The position numbers and the translations under genes are program-made. DNA of 64,000 bases from Gordonia terrae (GTDB lineage: Bacteria; Actinomycetota; Actinomycetes; Mycobacteriales; Mycobacteriaceae). This document shows, piece after piece, positions 36,064-45,213 of the stretch. Location: positions 1,984,001 through 2,048,000 of the forward strand of contig NZ_CP016594.1 in the NCBI RefSeq assembly GCF_001698225.1, written 5' to 3'. The notes below the pieces were generated by a model that ran no database searches, was not told where the DNA came from, and saw nothing but the letters and a program-made list of their open reading frames with translations. Position 1 is the stretch's first letter; every line of letters starts with the position of its first letter.

Positions 36064-36462
36064 TCAACCGGTGCGACACGAGCTCGTGGGGCGCGGGCCG
36101 TCTGCGGTGTGGTCGGCGACGTGCTCGCCGTCGATCCGGATCTCGCATCGGGAGAGGCGACCGCCGGACTGGAACAGGGCGTCGACCGGCAGATCGCCCG
36201 CGGCTCTCGTGTACACCAGGGACGCCGTCCAGTTGCCCTCCGAATCCCGTTGCAGAAGTGGGACATCGGACTGTGTCCGCAGTCGGCCGTCCGCGTCGGT
36301 CCAGGCGACGGCGCCGTTGTGCTGCTGGTCGGAGGTCAGGGTGATCGTGATCCGTTGGGTGTCGGTGGTGGGTGCTGCCGCGGCCGGGGTGAAGACCAGA
36401 AGGCAGGCGAGCACACTCACCGCGAACGTCAACAGCAGCCGAAACAACAGGGCGCGGGCCAT
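36064..36462 (-). CDS. Secreted MmpS-like small protein, orphan
   Basis: 132 residues. N-terminal hydrophobic signal/anchor (ALLFRLLLTFAVSVLACLLVF), then a beta-rich domain: ITITLTSDQQHNGAVAW, ASLVYTRAAG, and a disulfide-compatible CEIRIDGEHVADHT...C ending. This pattern (VTY-type strand, C-x-I-x-VDG near the end) resembles MmpS accessory proteins of mycobacteria, but no mmpL is adjacent. GGAG is 6 nt before ATG 36462. The family assignment is tentative; it could be another small secreted beta-sandwich. Confidence 0.6.
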   Translation of the reverse strand: MARALLFRLLLTFAVSVLACLLVFTPAAAAPTTDTQRITITLTSDQQHNGAVAWTDADGRLRTQSDVPLLQRDSEGNWTASLVYTRAAGDLPVDALFQSGGRLSRCEIRIDGEHVADHTADGPRPTSSCRTG

Positions 36463-36579
36463 GGGGAACTCCGTTCGATGTGCGAGAGCCGATCCGGCGA
36501 CCGTCCGGTCGTCCTCGGTCTCTCTTCGACGCATCGAGCGCCGGATCGGTTCCCTCGGATTTGCGGTCCTGTCCCTGCG

Positions 36580-37923
36580 TCAGGTGGTGACCGTCAGCGG
36601 CAGCGTGGTGAAACGGCGGACGAGGACCCCCGGCTCCCAGTGCGTCTGCCCCAGATCGATGCGGAAGGTCGAGGTGGAAGTCAGCAGATGCTCTGTCGCG
36701 AGTCGCGCCTGGAGCCGCGCCAGTGCGGCCCCGACACACAGATGCAGACCCTTGCCGAATGCGAGGTGCGACCTCCGGGCCGCCGGATCGAGGTCGATCG
36801 CAGCGGGGTCGTCGAAATGGGCCGGGTCGCGGTTGGCTGCACCCCACATCAGGAAGACGTGCGAACCGGCCGGAAGCCGCGTGTTGCCGAGCGTGGTGTC
36901 GGCGACGACGTGCCGGAAGTGGCCACGGAACGGGGTCTCGAGTCGCAGGGCCTCCTCCACGAACACCGGGATGAGTTCGGGGTCCCGGCGCAGACGATCG
37001 ACGACCTCGGGATGACGGTCCAAGAGCCAGACGACACTGTTGAGCAGACTCGTGGTGGACTCGGCGCCCGCGGCCACCAACTGGAACAGGATCATCACGG
37101 CCGACTCGTGGTCGAGGCCACCCGCCGCGACGCGGGCGGCCACCTCGGCCAACGCAGTCCGCGCGCCAGACCCGCTCGCTTCGCTCCCGGCGCCGGTCAT
37201 CTTCGGCCCGCTCGCTCCACTCCCGGCGCCGGTGTCATTCGGCCCGCTCGCTCCGCTCCCGGCGCCGGTCAACGCCGCTGACAGATACCCCGTCAGCTCG
37301 CCGACCGCCGCGGTCGCCGTCGTCAGCTGCTCCGGCGTGATGACGCCGTCGATCAGGACATTGGTCGCGATCGCCCACCGGGTGAGTGCGGCACGGTCGT
37401 CGGCCGGGAATCCGAGCAGCTCGCATGCGACCGCCATCGGAATCCGTTGTGCCACAGCGCTCACCCAGTCGATCCGACCGTCGTGCAGATTCGCGTTCCA
37501 GGATCGCTTGAGGTGCCCGCGGATGGTCGGCTCCAGCTCACGGATCCGCGCCGGCGAGACCGACGTCATCGCGAGCTTGCGATGATCCCGGTGGCGGGCA
37601 CCGTCGGCGGTCGCGAGGACGTGCATCGCATCGCCCAGACCCGCGACCGGGAACTCCGAGACCGAGCCGTCGCCGTGCCACACCATCGTGGCGGTCAGGT
37701 TCGACGAGAAGTCCTCCGGGCGGCGGACCGCGTCGGCGATGAGATCCCAGGAGCCGACGGCGAAGAACGAGGAGTCGCCGATGCGCTGTACCGGGGAGTC
37801 GGTGTGAAGGCGCGAGTAGAAGGTCGTGGGGTCCTCGGTGGTGTCCATGACACCAGGGTCGACGGCGGCGGACGCGGTGGCACGCGATTCCGGAAAGAGG
37901 AGATCGGTGGGATCGACTGGCAC
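36580..37923 (-). CDS. Cytochrome P450
   Basis: 447 residues. I-helix AGAESTTS, ExxR in EEALRLET, and the heme loop FGKGLHLCVGAA. Soluble bacterial type, needing ferredoxin and reductase encoded elsewhere; substrate unknown. The F-G loop region holds a 36-bp tandem repeat (TGAGSGASGP). GTG 37923 is chosen because GGTGAG lies 10 nt upstream; ATG 37848 is an alternative. It is divergent from a TetR regulator with an operator-like palindrome between them, so drug- or substrate-induced expression is likely. Confidence 0.9.
   Translation of the reverse strand: MPVDPTDLLFPESRATASAAVDPGVMDTTEDPTTFYSRLHTDSPVQRIGDSSFFAVGSWDLIADAVRRPEDFSSNLTATMVWHGDGSVSEFPVAGLGDAMHVLATADGARHRDHRKLAMTSVSPARIRELEPTIRGHLKRSWNANLHDGRIDWVSAVAQRIPMAVACELLGFPADDRAALTRWAIATNVLIDGVITPEQLTTATAAVGELTGYLSAALTGAGSGASGPNDTGAGSGASGPKMTGAGSEASGSGARTALAEVAARVAAGGLDHESAVMILFQLVAAGAESTTSLLNSVVWLLDRHPEVVDRLRRDPELIPVFVEEALRLETPFRGHFRHVVADTTLGNTRLPAGSHVFLMWGAANRDPAHFDDPAAIDLDPAARRSHLAFGKGLHLCVGAALARLQARLATEHLLTSTSTFRIDLGQTHWEPGVLVRRFTTLPLTVTT
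37171..37270 (-). repeat. 36-bp tandem repeat (2.8 copies) inside the P450 gene
   Basis: Copies begin at 37171, 37207 and 37243, each starting CCCGCTCGCT and containing CTCCCGGCGCCGGT. They encode about three TGAGSGASGP-like units that have no place in a normal P450 and probably form a flexible surface loop. Confidence 0.88.
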
Positions 37924-37986
37924 GCGGTAGCGTCTCACCGTAGCGTCGTGACCAGCGGGTGACGGGCGCCCAGAGGGTGCGATCCG

Positions 37987-37999
37987 TCTCATGGTGAGA
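37987..37999. promoter_or_regulatory. Candidate TetR operator TCTCA-TGG-TGAGA
   Basis: A perfect 5-bp inverted repeat starting 24 bp before the TetR start. A second TCTCACC half-site lies at 37934-37940, near the P450 start. Position between divergent genes suggests autoregulation and control of the P450. Confidence 0.5.
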
Positions 38000-38010
38000 A
38001 TGGAGGGCTC

Positions 38011-38565
38011 GTGGCCCAGGACTGGCTGGTCGGTGGTGAACGGCGGGACGCCGCCCGCGAACGGCTCGTCGCGCACGCCGCGGCTCTCATCGCCCGGCGC
38101 GGACTCGACGCGTTCGATCTCGACGAGCTCGGTCGCCGGGCGCACTGTTCGAGGGCGACGATCTACCGGCACGCCGGCGGGCGGGCCGCGGTGATCGAGT
38201 CGGTTCTGGCCACCACCTCGGCGCCGGTGCTGTCGGCGATCCGGGCCTCGATCGCGGAACTCACGGGACCCGAACGTGCCCGGACGGCGATCATCGAGAC
38301 CTTGCGGGCCCTGCGGGGGGACCGGGTCATCCGGCAGTTCCTCCGGCCGGACAACCTGATCGACGCGACGCCGACGGTCCTGTCGTCTCCCGCAGTGCAC
38401 GCGGTGGCCGCCGATCTGGTCGGCGTCGATCCCCACGACCCCGCGGATGCGCGGTTCCTCATCCGTTCGGTGCTGGCAATGTTGCTGTGGCCCGCCGACC
38501 CGGACGAGGAGGCGCGCAGCGCGGAATCCATTGTCGCCGGCCTTTTCCGCCCGGAAGTACCCTGA
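38011..38565 (+). CDS. TetR-family transcriptional regulator
   Basis: 184 residues. The N-terminal helix-turn-helix reads AAALIARRGLDAFDLDELGRRAHCSRATIYRHAGGRAAVIE. The C-terminal ligand domain is unlike named subfamilies. GGAGG precedes the GTG start by 5 nt. Divergent from the P450, which is its most likely target. A strong terminator follows. Confidence 0.92.
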   Translation: MAQDWLVGGERRDAARERLVAHAAALIARRGLDAFDLDELGRRAHCSRATIYRHAGGRAAVIESVLATTSAPVLSAIRASIAELTGPERARTAIIETLRALRGDRVIRQFLRPDNLIDATPTVLSSPAVHAVAADLVGVDPHDPADARFLIRSVLAMLLWPADPDEEARSAESIVAGLFRPEVP

Positions 38566-38592
38566 GGGCCACCTCGACCGTCACCGACGACG

Positions 38593-38622
38593 ACGGCCCG
38601 CACCCCTGAGGGTGCGGGCCGT
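38593..38622. terminator. Bidirectional terminator: perfect 13-bp stem
   Basis: ACGGCCCGCACCC and GGGTGCGGGCCGT enclose CTGA. It lies between the convergent tetR gene and the end of sdhB, 30 bp from the sdhB stop. Confidence 0.88.
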
Positions 38623-38651
38623 TGCCGGGCTGCAGAGAGAGTTCGAAAGGG

Positions 38652-39440
38652 TCAGCGCGAGAACATGAGCGCGCGCTTGACCTCCGAGATCGCCTGGGTG
38701 ACCTGGATGCCACGCGGGCAGGCGTCGGTGCAGTTGAAGGTCGTGCGGCAGCGCCACACACCGTCGACGTCGTTGAGGATGTCGAGACGCTCGACGGCAC
38801 CCTCGTCACGGCTGTCGAAGATGAACCGGTGCGCGTTGACGATCGCGGCCGGGCCGAAGTAGGAGCCCTCGGTCCAGAACACCGGACAGCTCGTCGTACA
38901 GCAGGCACACAGGATGCACTTGGTCGTGTCGTCGAAACGGGCGCGGTCGGCCTGGCTCTGGATGCGCTCGCGGGTCGGCTCGTTGCCCGAGGTGATCAGG
39001 AACGGCTTGATCGCGCGGAACGCGTCGAAGAACGGCTCCATGTCGACGACGAGATCCTTCTCCACCGGCAGGCCGCGGATCGGCTCGATGGTGATCGTGA
39101 TCTCTTTGGACTTGTCCTTGGGGAGCATGTCCTTCATCAGGAGCTTGCAGGCGAGACGGTTGACGCCGTTGATCCGCATCGCGTCCGACCCGCACACGCC
39201 GTGGGCGCAGCTACGACGGAACGTGAGGGTGCCGTCGAGGTAGCCCTTCACGTACAGGAGCAGGTTGAGCAGACGGTCGGTCGGCAGCGCCGGGACGCGG
39301 AAGCTCTCGAAGCCCTGTGCGTCGGGGTTCTCCGGGTTGAAGCGGAAGATCTTGAGCGTCACCATGGTGGCCTCGTCGGGCACCGGTGGCAACGGCGGCT
39401 CGTCGGAGGACGGCGCGGGCTTGTCCAGAACAGATGTCAT
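38652..39440 (-). CDS. sdhB: SdhB, succinate dehydrogenase iron-sulfur subunit
   Basis: 262 residues. The 2Fe-2S domain reads SCAHGVCGSDAM...LAC, with Asp in place of the third Cys as in several bacterial enzymes. The C-terminal cluster domain has CILCACCTTSCP and CRTTFNCTDACPRGI for the 4Fe-4S and 3Fe-4S centres. Passes electrons from SdhA FAD to the membrane quinone site. The start overlaps the sdhA stop by one base (TGATG). Last gene of sdhCDAB. Confidence 0.97.
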   Translation of the reverse strand: MTSVLDKPAPSSDEPPLPPVPDEATMVTLKIFRFNPENPDAQGFESFRVPALPTDRLLNLLLYVKGYLDGTLTFRRSCAHGVCGSDAMRINGVNRLACKLLMKDMLPKDKSKEITITIEPIRGLPVEKDLVVDMEPFFDAFRAIKPFLITSGNEPTRERIQSQADRARFDDTTKCILCACCTTSCPVFWTEGSYFGPAAIVNAHRFIFDSRDEGAVERLDILNDVDGVWRCRTTFNCTDACPRGIQVTQAISEVKRALMFSR

Positions 39441-41194
39441 CAGTACTTACGCTCCATCGGCTCGTAGCGGGTTTCCACGACCGGCTTGTACTCCAACTCG
39501 ATGTCCGAAAGGAGATCGGTGCCCTTCTTGTAGGCCATGGTGTGCCGCTTGTAGTTGACGTCGTCACGATCCGGGTAGTCCTCGCGGGCGTGGCCGCCGC
39601 GCGATTCCTTGCGGTTCAGGGCTCCCGCCACGGTCACCTCGGCCATCTCCAGCAGGAAGCCGAGTTCGATGGCCTCGAGGAGATCGCTGTTGAACCGCTT
39701 GCCCTTGTCATGGACACGGATGTGGGCGTAGCGCTCCTTGAACCCGTGGATGTCGGTCAGGGCCTGCTTGAGGGTCTCTTCGGTGCGGAACACCGAGGCG
39801 TTGGCGTCCATCGACGCCTGCAGTTCGGTGCGGATGTCCGCGACGCGTTCGTGGCCGTGATCGCTGAGCAGCAGTTCGAGCCACGAATCGACCATCTCGG
39901 TGGGCGTTTCGGGGAGTTCGGCGAACTCGGCCGAGTTCGCGTAGTCCGCCGCGGCGATGCCCGCCCGGCGTCCGAAGACGTTGATGTCGAGCAGCGAGTT
40001 GGTGCCCAGGCGGTTGGCCCCGTGGACCGACACGCACGCACACTCGCCCGCGGCGTACAGGCCGTGCACGACCTCGTCGTTGTTCCGCAGCACCTGGCCG
40101 TTGATGTTCGTCGGGATGCCGCCCATGACGTAGTGACACGTCGGGAACACCGGCACGTATTCGGTGACGGGATCGACGCCGAGATACGTGCGCGCGAACT
40201 CGGTGATGTCGGGGAGCTTCTCGTTGAGGACGTCCTCGCCGAGGTGGGTCACGTCGATGTAGACGTAGTCCTTGTTCGGCCCGGCGCCGCGACCCTCGAG
40301 CACCTCGAGCACCATCGAACGGGCGACGATGTCGCGCGGCGCGAGGTCCTTGATGGTCGGGGCGTAACGCTCCATGAAGCGCTCGCCGTCGGCGTTGCGC
40401 AGGATGCCGCCCTCGCCGCGGACCGCCTCGGAGATGAGGATGCCGAGACCCGCCAGACCCGTCGGATGGAACTGGTGGAACTCCATGTCCTCGAGGGGGA
40501 GGCCCTTGCGGAAGATGATGCCCATGCCGTCGCCGGTCAGCGTGTGCGCGTTGGACGTCGTCTTGTACATGCGGCCCGAGCCGCCGGTGGCGAAGACGAT
40601 CGACTTGGCGTGGAACACGTGGATCTCGCCGGTCGCGAGTTCGTAGGCGACGACGCCGGTCGCGACCTGCTCGCCCTTCTCGTTCTCGGTGAGGCAGATG
40701 TCGAGGGCGTAGAACTCGTTGAAGAACTCGACGTCGTGCTTGACGCAGTTCTGGTACAGCGTCTGCAGGATCATGTGGCCGGTGCGGTCGGCCGCGTAGC
40801 AGGCACGCCGGACCGGCGACTTGCCGTGGTCGCGGGTGTGGCCGCCGAAGCGCCGCTGGTCGATCTTGCCCTCGGGCGTCCGGTTGAAGGGCAGACCCAT
40901 CTTCTCGAGATCGAGCACCGCGTCGATGGCCTCCTTGGCCATGATCTCGACGGCGTCCTGATCGGCGAGGTAGTCACCACCCTTGACCGTGTCGAAGGTG
41001 TGCCACTCCCAGTTGTCTTCCTCGACGTTGGCGAGTGCCGCACACATGCCGCCCTGGGCCGCGCCGGTGTGGCTGCGGGTCGGGTACAGCTTGGTCAGCA
41101 CCGCGGTGCGGGCACGAGGGGCGGCTTCGATCGCCGCGCGCATGCCTGCGCCGCCGGCGCCCACGATGACGACGTCGTAGCGGTGTTCCTGCAT
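39440..41194 (-). CDS. sdhA: SdhA, succinate dehydrogenase flavoprotein subunit
   Basis: 584 residues. FAD motif VVIVGAGGAGMRAA, covalent-FAD His in TRSHTGAAQGG, active-site segment HPTGLAGLGILISEAVRGEGG, and NRLGTNSLLDINVFGRRAG. Oxidises succinate to fumarate in the TCA cycle and respiratory chain. Starts 14 bp after sdhD. The length equals that of M. tuberculosis Sdh2 (Rv3318). Confidence 0.98.
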   Translation of the reverse strand: MQEHRYDVVIVGAGGAGMRAAIEAAPRARTAVLTKLYPTRSHTGAAQGGMCAALANVEEDNWEWHTFDTVKGGDYLADQDAVEIMAKEAIDAVLDLEKMGLPFNRTPEGKIDQRRFGGHTRDHGKSPVRRACYAADRTGHMILQTLYQNCVKHDVEFFNEFYALDICLTENEKGEQVATGVVAYELATGEIHVFHAKSIVFATGGSGRMYKTTSNAHTLTGDGMGIIFRKGLPLEDMEFHQFHPTGLAGLGILISEAVRGEGGILRNADGERFMERYAPTIKDLAPRDIVARSMVLEVLEGRGAGPNKDYVYIDVTHLGEDVLNEKLPDITEFARTYLGVDPVTEYVPVFPTCHYVMGGIPTNINGQVLRNNDEVVHGLYAAGECACVSVHGANRLGTNSLLDINVFGRRAGIAAADYANSAEFAELPETPTEMVDSWLELLLSDHGHERVADIRTELQASMDANASVFRTEETLKQALTDIHGFKERYAHIRVHDKGKRFNSDLLEAIELGFLLEMAEVTVAGALNRKESRGGHAREDYPDRDDVNYKRHTMAYKKGTDLLSDIELEYKPVVETRYEPMERKY

Positions 41195-41208
41195 GTTCTA
41201 GGTCTCCT

Positions 41209-41664
41209 CTAGCCGACGCTGTTGACGTCGAAGGTCAGGAGGGCGTAGGTGCCCATCGTGAGGACGAGGATCATCGACACGGCGAGCAGCACGTTCAGCC
41301 AGAAACGGGTCGAGTCCTTGCGGGAGTAGTCGGCGATGACGGTGCGCACACCGTTGCCGCCGTGCAGCTGGGCCAGCCACAGCATGGTGAGGTCCCAGAT
41401 CTGCCAGAAGGGCGAGCTCCAGCGTGCCGCGACGAACGAGGCGTCGATGCGATGCACGCCGCCGTCCCACGCCAGCATGATGAACATGTGGCCGATCGTC
41501 AGGACGACGAGCAGCAGACCCGAGAACCGCATGAACAGCCACGCGTTCTTCTCGAAGTTGCCGCCCTTGGGCTTGCGGGGCGAGCGCGGGTTGTCCAGGC
41601 TCGCGGGACGGTCGTGTTGCGTGCCGAGGGTCTTGGCGACACCGGTGGCTTCCGAGGTGGTCAT
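41209..41664 (-). CDS. sdhD: SdhD, succinate dehydrogenase membrane anchor
   Basis: 151 residues with a charged N-terminus and three hydrophobic helices (FMRFSGLLLVVLTIGHMFIM; WDLTMLWLAQLHGGNGVRTV; FWLNVLLAVSMILVLTMGTYALL). His residues in the first helices are candidate heme ligands. Binds SdhAB to the membrane together with SdhC. Lies 12 bp after sdhC. Confidence 0.92.
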   Translation of the reverse strand: MTTSEATGVAKTLGTQHDRPASLDNPRSPRKPKGGNFEKNAWLFMRFSGLLLVVLTIGHMFIMLAWDGGVHRIDASFVAARWSSPFWQIWDLTMLWLAQLHGGNGVRTVIADYSRKDSTRFWLNVLLAVSMILVLTMGTYALLTFDVNSVG

Positions 41665-41676
41665 CTCTGGTGTCTC

Positions 41677-42081
41677 CTACAGGTGGCTGAACAGGATCTG
41701 CAGCAGGCGGACCGTGCCGGCACCGAAGACGATGACGAACAGGGTCATGGCCACCCACAGCATCTGCCGCTGGTACTTGGGTCCCTTGGACCAGAAGTCC
41801 ACGAGGATCAGGCGCACACCGTTGAAGGCGTGGAACAGGACGCAGGCGACCAGGGCGATCTCCATGAGGCCGATGATCGGCGTCTTGTAGGTCTCGATGA
41901 TCGCGTCGTACTGGTTGGGATCGACGCGGATGACCGCGGTGTCCAGCACGTGGACGAACAGGAAGAAGAAGATCGTGACGCCGGTGATGCGGTGCAGGAC
42001 CCACGACCACATGCCGGGATCGCCGCGATAAAGAGATCGTCTGCGCACCGGGTCGGGTGCGACTTCGGTCGAGGTGCTCAT
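41677..42081 (-). CDS. sdhC: SdhC, succinate dehydrogenase cytochrome b556 subunit
   Basis: 134 residues. Core MWSWVLHRITGVTIFFFLFVHVLDTAVI, then two more helices; the HRITG and VHVLD histidines fit heme b binding and the quinone site. First gene of sdhCDAB. ATG 42081 has GGAGG 11 nt upstream; an ATG at 42102 (MLEATFP) is possible. About 150 bp upstream is a strong IdeR-like iron box. An iron- and heme-rich enzyme under iron control is plausible. Confidence 0.93.
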   Translation of the reverse strand: MSTSTEVAPDPVRRRSLYRGDPGMWSWVLHRITGVTIFFFLFVHVLDTAVIRVDPNQYDAIIETYKTPIIGLMEIALVACVLFHAFNGVRLILVDFWSKGPKYQRQMLWVAMTLFVIVFGAGTVRLLQILFSHL

Positions 42082-42227
42082 CGGGAAAGTGGCCTCCAAC
42101 ATCGTCGATGGACGCGTCGAATCGGCATGCTCCGACTCGACCATGGACCCATAGGAAGAGACTCTAAACCCATGCCCATTCCGGTGGTAAATTGCCCGAA
42201 CCGATCTGAGCGACAAGACATTACGAC

Positions 42228-42246
42228 TTAGGTTTGCCTTACCCAA
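42228..42246. promoter_or_regulatory. IdeR/DtxR-like iron box between sdhC and cdd
   Basis: TTAGGTTTGCCTTACCCAA matches TTAGGTTAGGCTAACCTAA at 15 of 19 positions. It sits 147 bp upstream of sdhC (minus) and 60 bp upstream of cdd (plus). sdhCDAB encodes three iron-sulfur clusters and heme, so it is the more plausible target. Confidence 0.65.
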
Positions 42247-42305
42247 GCTTTGCGGTGATGAAATCCGGATGAACGGTCGATGACGCCGTGCGACAGGAGA
42301 TTCAC

Positions 42306-42710
42306 GTGGTTGCTGATATCGAGTGGGATGTGTTGCGGGACAAGGCGAAATCGATGATCGACCGGGCCTATGCGCCGTACTCCCGGTACCCGGTGGGCGC
42401 TGCCGGGATCACGGCCGAGGGTCGTGTCATCGCTGGTTGCAATGTGGAAAATGTCTCATATGGGCTGGGGATCTGCGCCGAGGTCGCGCTGGTCGCCGCC
42501 CTGGTGAACGGGGGCGACCGGGCACTGCGGGCCGTCAGTGTCTGCGACGCCCGCGGAGTGGTCCTGATGCCCTGTGGCCGGTGCCGGCAGGTGCTGCTCG
42601 AGCACGGCGGTCGCGAGCTCCTCGTCGACCACCCGGCGGGGCCCCGGCCGCTCGCGGCTCTGCTTCCCGACGCCTTCGGACCCGACGATCTCGACGCGGT
42701 CCGCTCATGA
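42306..42710 (+). CDS. cdd: Cytidine deaminase Cdd
   Basis: 134 residues. Zinc site CAEV (in GLGICAEVAL) with the catalytic Glu, and PCGRC. CNVENVSYG is the substrate loop. Deaminates cytidine/deoxycytidine for pyrimidine salvage. GTG 42306 is chosen because AGGAG (42295-42299) is 6 nt upstream. The stop overlaps deoA (ATGA). First gene of cdd-deoA-add. Confidence 0.96.
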   Translation: MVADIEWDVLRDKAKSMIDRAYAPYSRYPVGAAGITAEGRVIAGCNVENVSYGLGICAEVALVAALVNGGDRALRAVSVCDARGVVLMPCGRCRQVLLEHGGRELLVDHPAGPRPLAALLPDAFGPDDLDAVRS

Positions 42711-44044
42711 CGGTCGAGGACCGGGAGATCATCCACGCGGTGTCGGTCATCGCCACCAAGCGGGGCGGGCGCGCTCTCAGCGACGCCCAGATCGCGTGGG
42801 TGGTCGACGGCTACACCCGAGGCGAGGTGGCGCCGGAGCAGATGTCGGCGCTGTTGATGGCGGTCTGTCTGCGCGGCATGGATCGCCGGGAGATCGCGTC
42901 CTGGACGCACGCGATGATCGACAGCGGACGCCGGCTGGATCTGTCCGGGCTGCAGCGGAACGGGAAGTCACTCGCCACCGTCGACAAGCACTCCACGGGC
43001 GGCGTCGGCGACAAGATCACCCTCCCGCTCACGCCGCTCGTCGCATCGTTCGGTGTCGCCGTGCCGCAGCTGTCCGGCCGCGGGCTCGGTCACACCGGCG
43101 GGACGCTCGACAAGCTGGAGTCGATCCCGGGATGGCGTGCCGAGGTGAGCACGGCCGACATGCTCGACCAGCTGGAGCGGGTCGGCGCGGTCATCTGCGC
43201 CGCGGGTGCCGACCTGGCCCCGGCCGACCGCAAGCTCTATGCGCTCCGCGACGTCACCGGGACGGTCGAATCCATTCCGCTGCTGGCCTCGTCGATCATG
43301 AGCAAGAAGATCGCCGAAGGGACCGGCGCGCTGGTTCTCGACGTCAAGGCCGGTTCGGGCGCGTTTCTGCCGGATGAGGACGACGCCCGCGAACTGGCGT
43401 CCACGATGGTCGAACTCGGCCACGACGCCGGTGTCGACACCCGCGCGCTGATCACCGACATGAGCACACCGCTCGGACTCGCGATCGGGAACGCCGTCGA
43501 GGTGGCCGAATCGGTGGAGGTGCTCGCAGGAGGCGGTCCAGCCGACGTCGTCGAGCTCACCCTCGCCCTCGCCCGGGAGATGCTCGACGCCGCGGGGCTC
43601 GTCGACGCCGATCCGGCAACTCATCTCGCCGACGGTCGGGCGATGGACACCTGGCGGGCGATGATCGCCGCACAGGGTGGAGATCCGGACGGGCCGCTAC
43701 CGCAGGCACGACACCACGACACCGTCACCGCGTCGCGCGACGGCGTCGTCGCGCAGATGGATGCCCGGGCGGTCGGCGACGCCGCGTGGCGTCTGGGCGG
43801 CGGCAGATCGAAACCGGGGGAGGCGGTCGCGGCCGAGGCGGGAGTCATCATCCATGCGAAGCCGGGGGAGCGTGTTCGGGCGGGTCAACCCTTGTTCACC
43901 GTGCACACGCAGGATGAGGACCGGATCGCCGGTGCCCGCTCGTCTCTGGCCGGGGCGACGACCATCGAGCCCGACACCGTGGAACACGCGGTCGGCGCGG
44001 GCGCCCGGCCACTGATCATCGACCGCGTTAGGTTCACTCCATGA
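42707..44044 (+). CDS. deoA: Thymidine phosphorylase DeoA
   Basis: 445 residues. Signature [20 protein letters not shown], phosphate loop [18 protein letters not shown]-terminal pyrimidine-phosphorylase domain ([22 protein letters not shown]). Converts thymidine or deoxyuridine plus phosphate to base and deoxyribose-1-phosphate. Four-base overlaps with cdd upstream and add downstream imply coupled translation. Confidence 0.96.
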   Translation: MTVEDREIIHAVSVIATKRGGRALSDAQIAWVVDGYTRGEVAPEQMSALLMAVCLRGMDRREIASWTHAMIDSGRRLDLSGLQRNGKSLATVDKHSTGGVGDKITLPLTPLVASFGVAVPQLSGRGLGHTGGTLDKLESIPGWRAEVSTADMLDQLERVGAVICAAGADLAPADRKLYALRDVTGTVESIPLLASSIMSKKIAEGTGALVLDVKAGSGAFLPDEDDARELASTMVELGHDAGVDTRALITDMSTPLGLAIGNAVEVAESVEVLAGGGPADVVELTLALAREMLDAAGLVDADPATHLADGRAMDTWRAMIAAQGGDPDGPLPQARHHDTVTASRDGVVAQMDARAVGDAAWRLGGGRSKPGEAVAAEAGVIIHAKPGERVRAGQPLFTVHTQDEDRIAGARSSLAGATTIEPDTVEHAVGAGARPLIIDRVRFTP

Positions 44045-45171
44045 CGACGCTGACCCCGGCGAACATCTCCCTCGCCCCGAAGGTGCTCCTGCACGACCAC
44101 CTCGACGGCGGACTCCGGCCCGCGACGGTCCTCGAGCTGGCCCACGAGGTGGGTTACGACGGCTTGCCGCGGGACGAGAACGGTATACAGATCGACGATG
44201 CCGAGACGCTCGGGCGCTGGTTCCGCCGGGCCGCCGACAGCGGCTCGCTCGAGCGCTACCTCGAGACCTTCTCCCACACGGTCGCGGTGATGCAGACCGC
44301 TCCTGCTTTGGAGCGCGTGGCGCGGGAGTGCGTCGAGGATCTCGCCGACGACGGCGTCGTCTACGCCGAGGTCCGGTACGCGCCCGAACAGCATCTCGAG
44401 GGCGGGCTGGATCTCGACGAGGTCGTCGAGGCGGTGCTACGGGGGTTCGCCGAGGGTGAGGCGGCGGCGGCCGAGCGGGGTCGGAGCATCACCGTGCGCT
44501 GCCTGGTCACCGCGATGCGCCACGCGGCCCGGTCGCGTGAGATCGCCGAACTCGCGGTCCGCTACCGCGACCGGGGAGTCGTCGGTTTCGACATCGCGGG
44601 CGCCGAGGCCGGGCATCCGCCGACCCGTCACCTCGATGCGTTCGAGTACATGCGTGCCAACTGCGCGCCGTTCACGATCCATGCCGGCGAGGCTTTCGGG
44701 CTGCCGTCGATCCACGAGGCGATCGGCTTCTGTGGGACGGACCGGCTGGGCCACGGCGTCCGCGTCTTCGACGACATCGAACTGCCCACCGGGGTCGATC
44801 TCGCCGCCCACTCGTTCGCGGATGCCCGGCTCGGACAGATCGCGAACATCGTGCGGGACAAGCGGATTCCGCTGGAGTTGTGCCCGAGTTCGAACGTCCA
44901 GACCGGCGCGGTCAGCTCCTTGGCCGAGCATCCGTTCAACGTGCTGGCCCGACTCCGGTTCCGCGTCACCGTCAACACCGACAACCGGTTGATGTCCGAC
45001 ACCACGATGAGCAGGGAATTCGGTCTGCTCGCCGATCAGTTCGGTTACGGCTGGGCCGACTTCGAGCGGTTCACGGTGAACGCGATGAAGTCGGCGTTCA
45101 TCCACTTCGACGAGCGGTTGGCCTTCATCGACGATGTCATCAAGCCCGGCTACGCGGTGCTGCTCGGCTGA
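44041..45171 (+). CDS. add: Adenosine deaminase Add
   Basis: 376 residues, TIM-barrel amidohydrolase: metal site [15 protein letters not shown], the catalytic His in RLGHGVRVF, and [11 protein letters not shown] (metal Asp). Deaminates adenosine/deoxyadenosine to inosine forms, which deoD at 50.9 kb can then cleave. The start overlaps the deoA stop. Confidence 0.96.
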   Translation: MTTLTPANISLAPKVLLHDHLDGGLRPATVLELAHEVGYDGLPRDENGIQIDDAETLGRWFRRAADSGSLERYLETFSHTVAVMQTAPALERVARECVEDLADDGVVYAEVRYAPEQHLEGGLDLDEVVEAVLRGFAEGEAAAAERGRSITVRCLVTAMRHAARSREIAELAVRYRDRGVVGFDIAGAEAGHPPTRHLDAFEYMRANCAPFTIHAGEAFGLPSIHEAIGFCGTDRLGHGVRVFDDIELPTGVDLAAHSFADARLGQIANIVRDKRIPLELCPSSNVQTGAVSSLAEHPFNVLARLRFRVTVNTDNRLMSDTTMSREFGLLADQFGYGWADFERFTVNAMKSAFIHFDERLAFIDDVIKPGYAVLLG

Positions 45172-45213
45172 GCGGCACCCGCGCCGGCGTGCGATCGACC
45201 GCCGACGGGCCGG

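Noticed and set aside
37171..37270. Repeat in the P450 considered as a mobile element or CRISPR-like array
   Set aside because: Contiguous in-frame repeats without spacers, inverted ends or a transposase.
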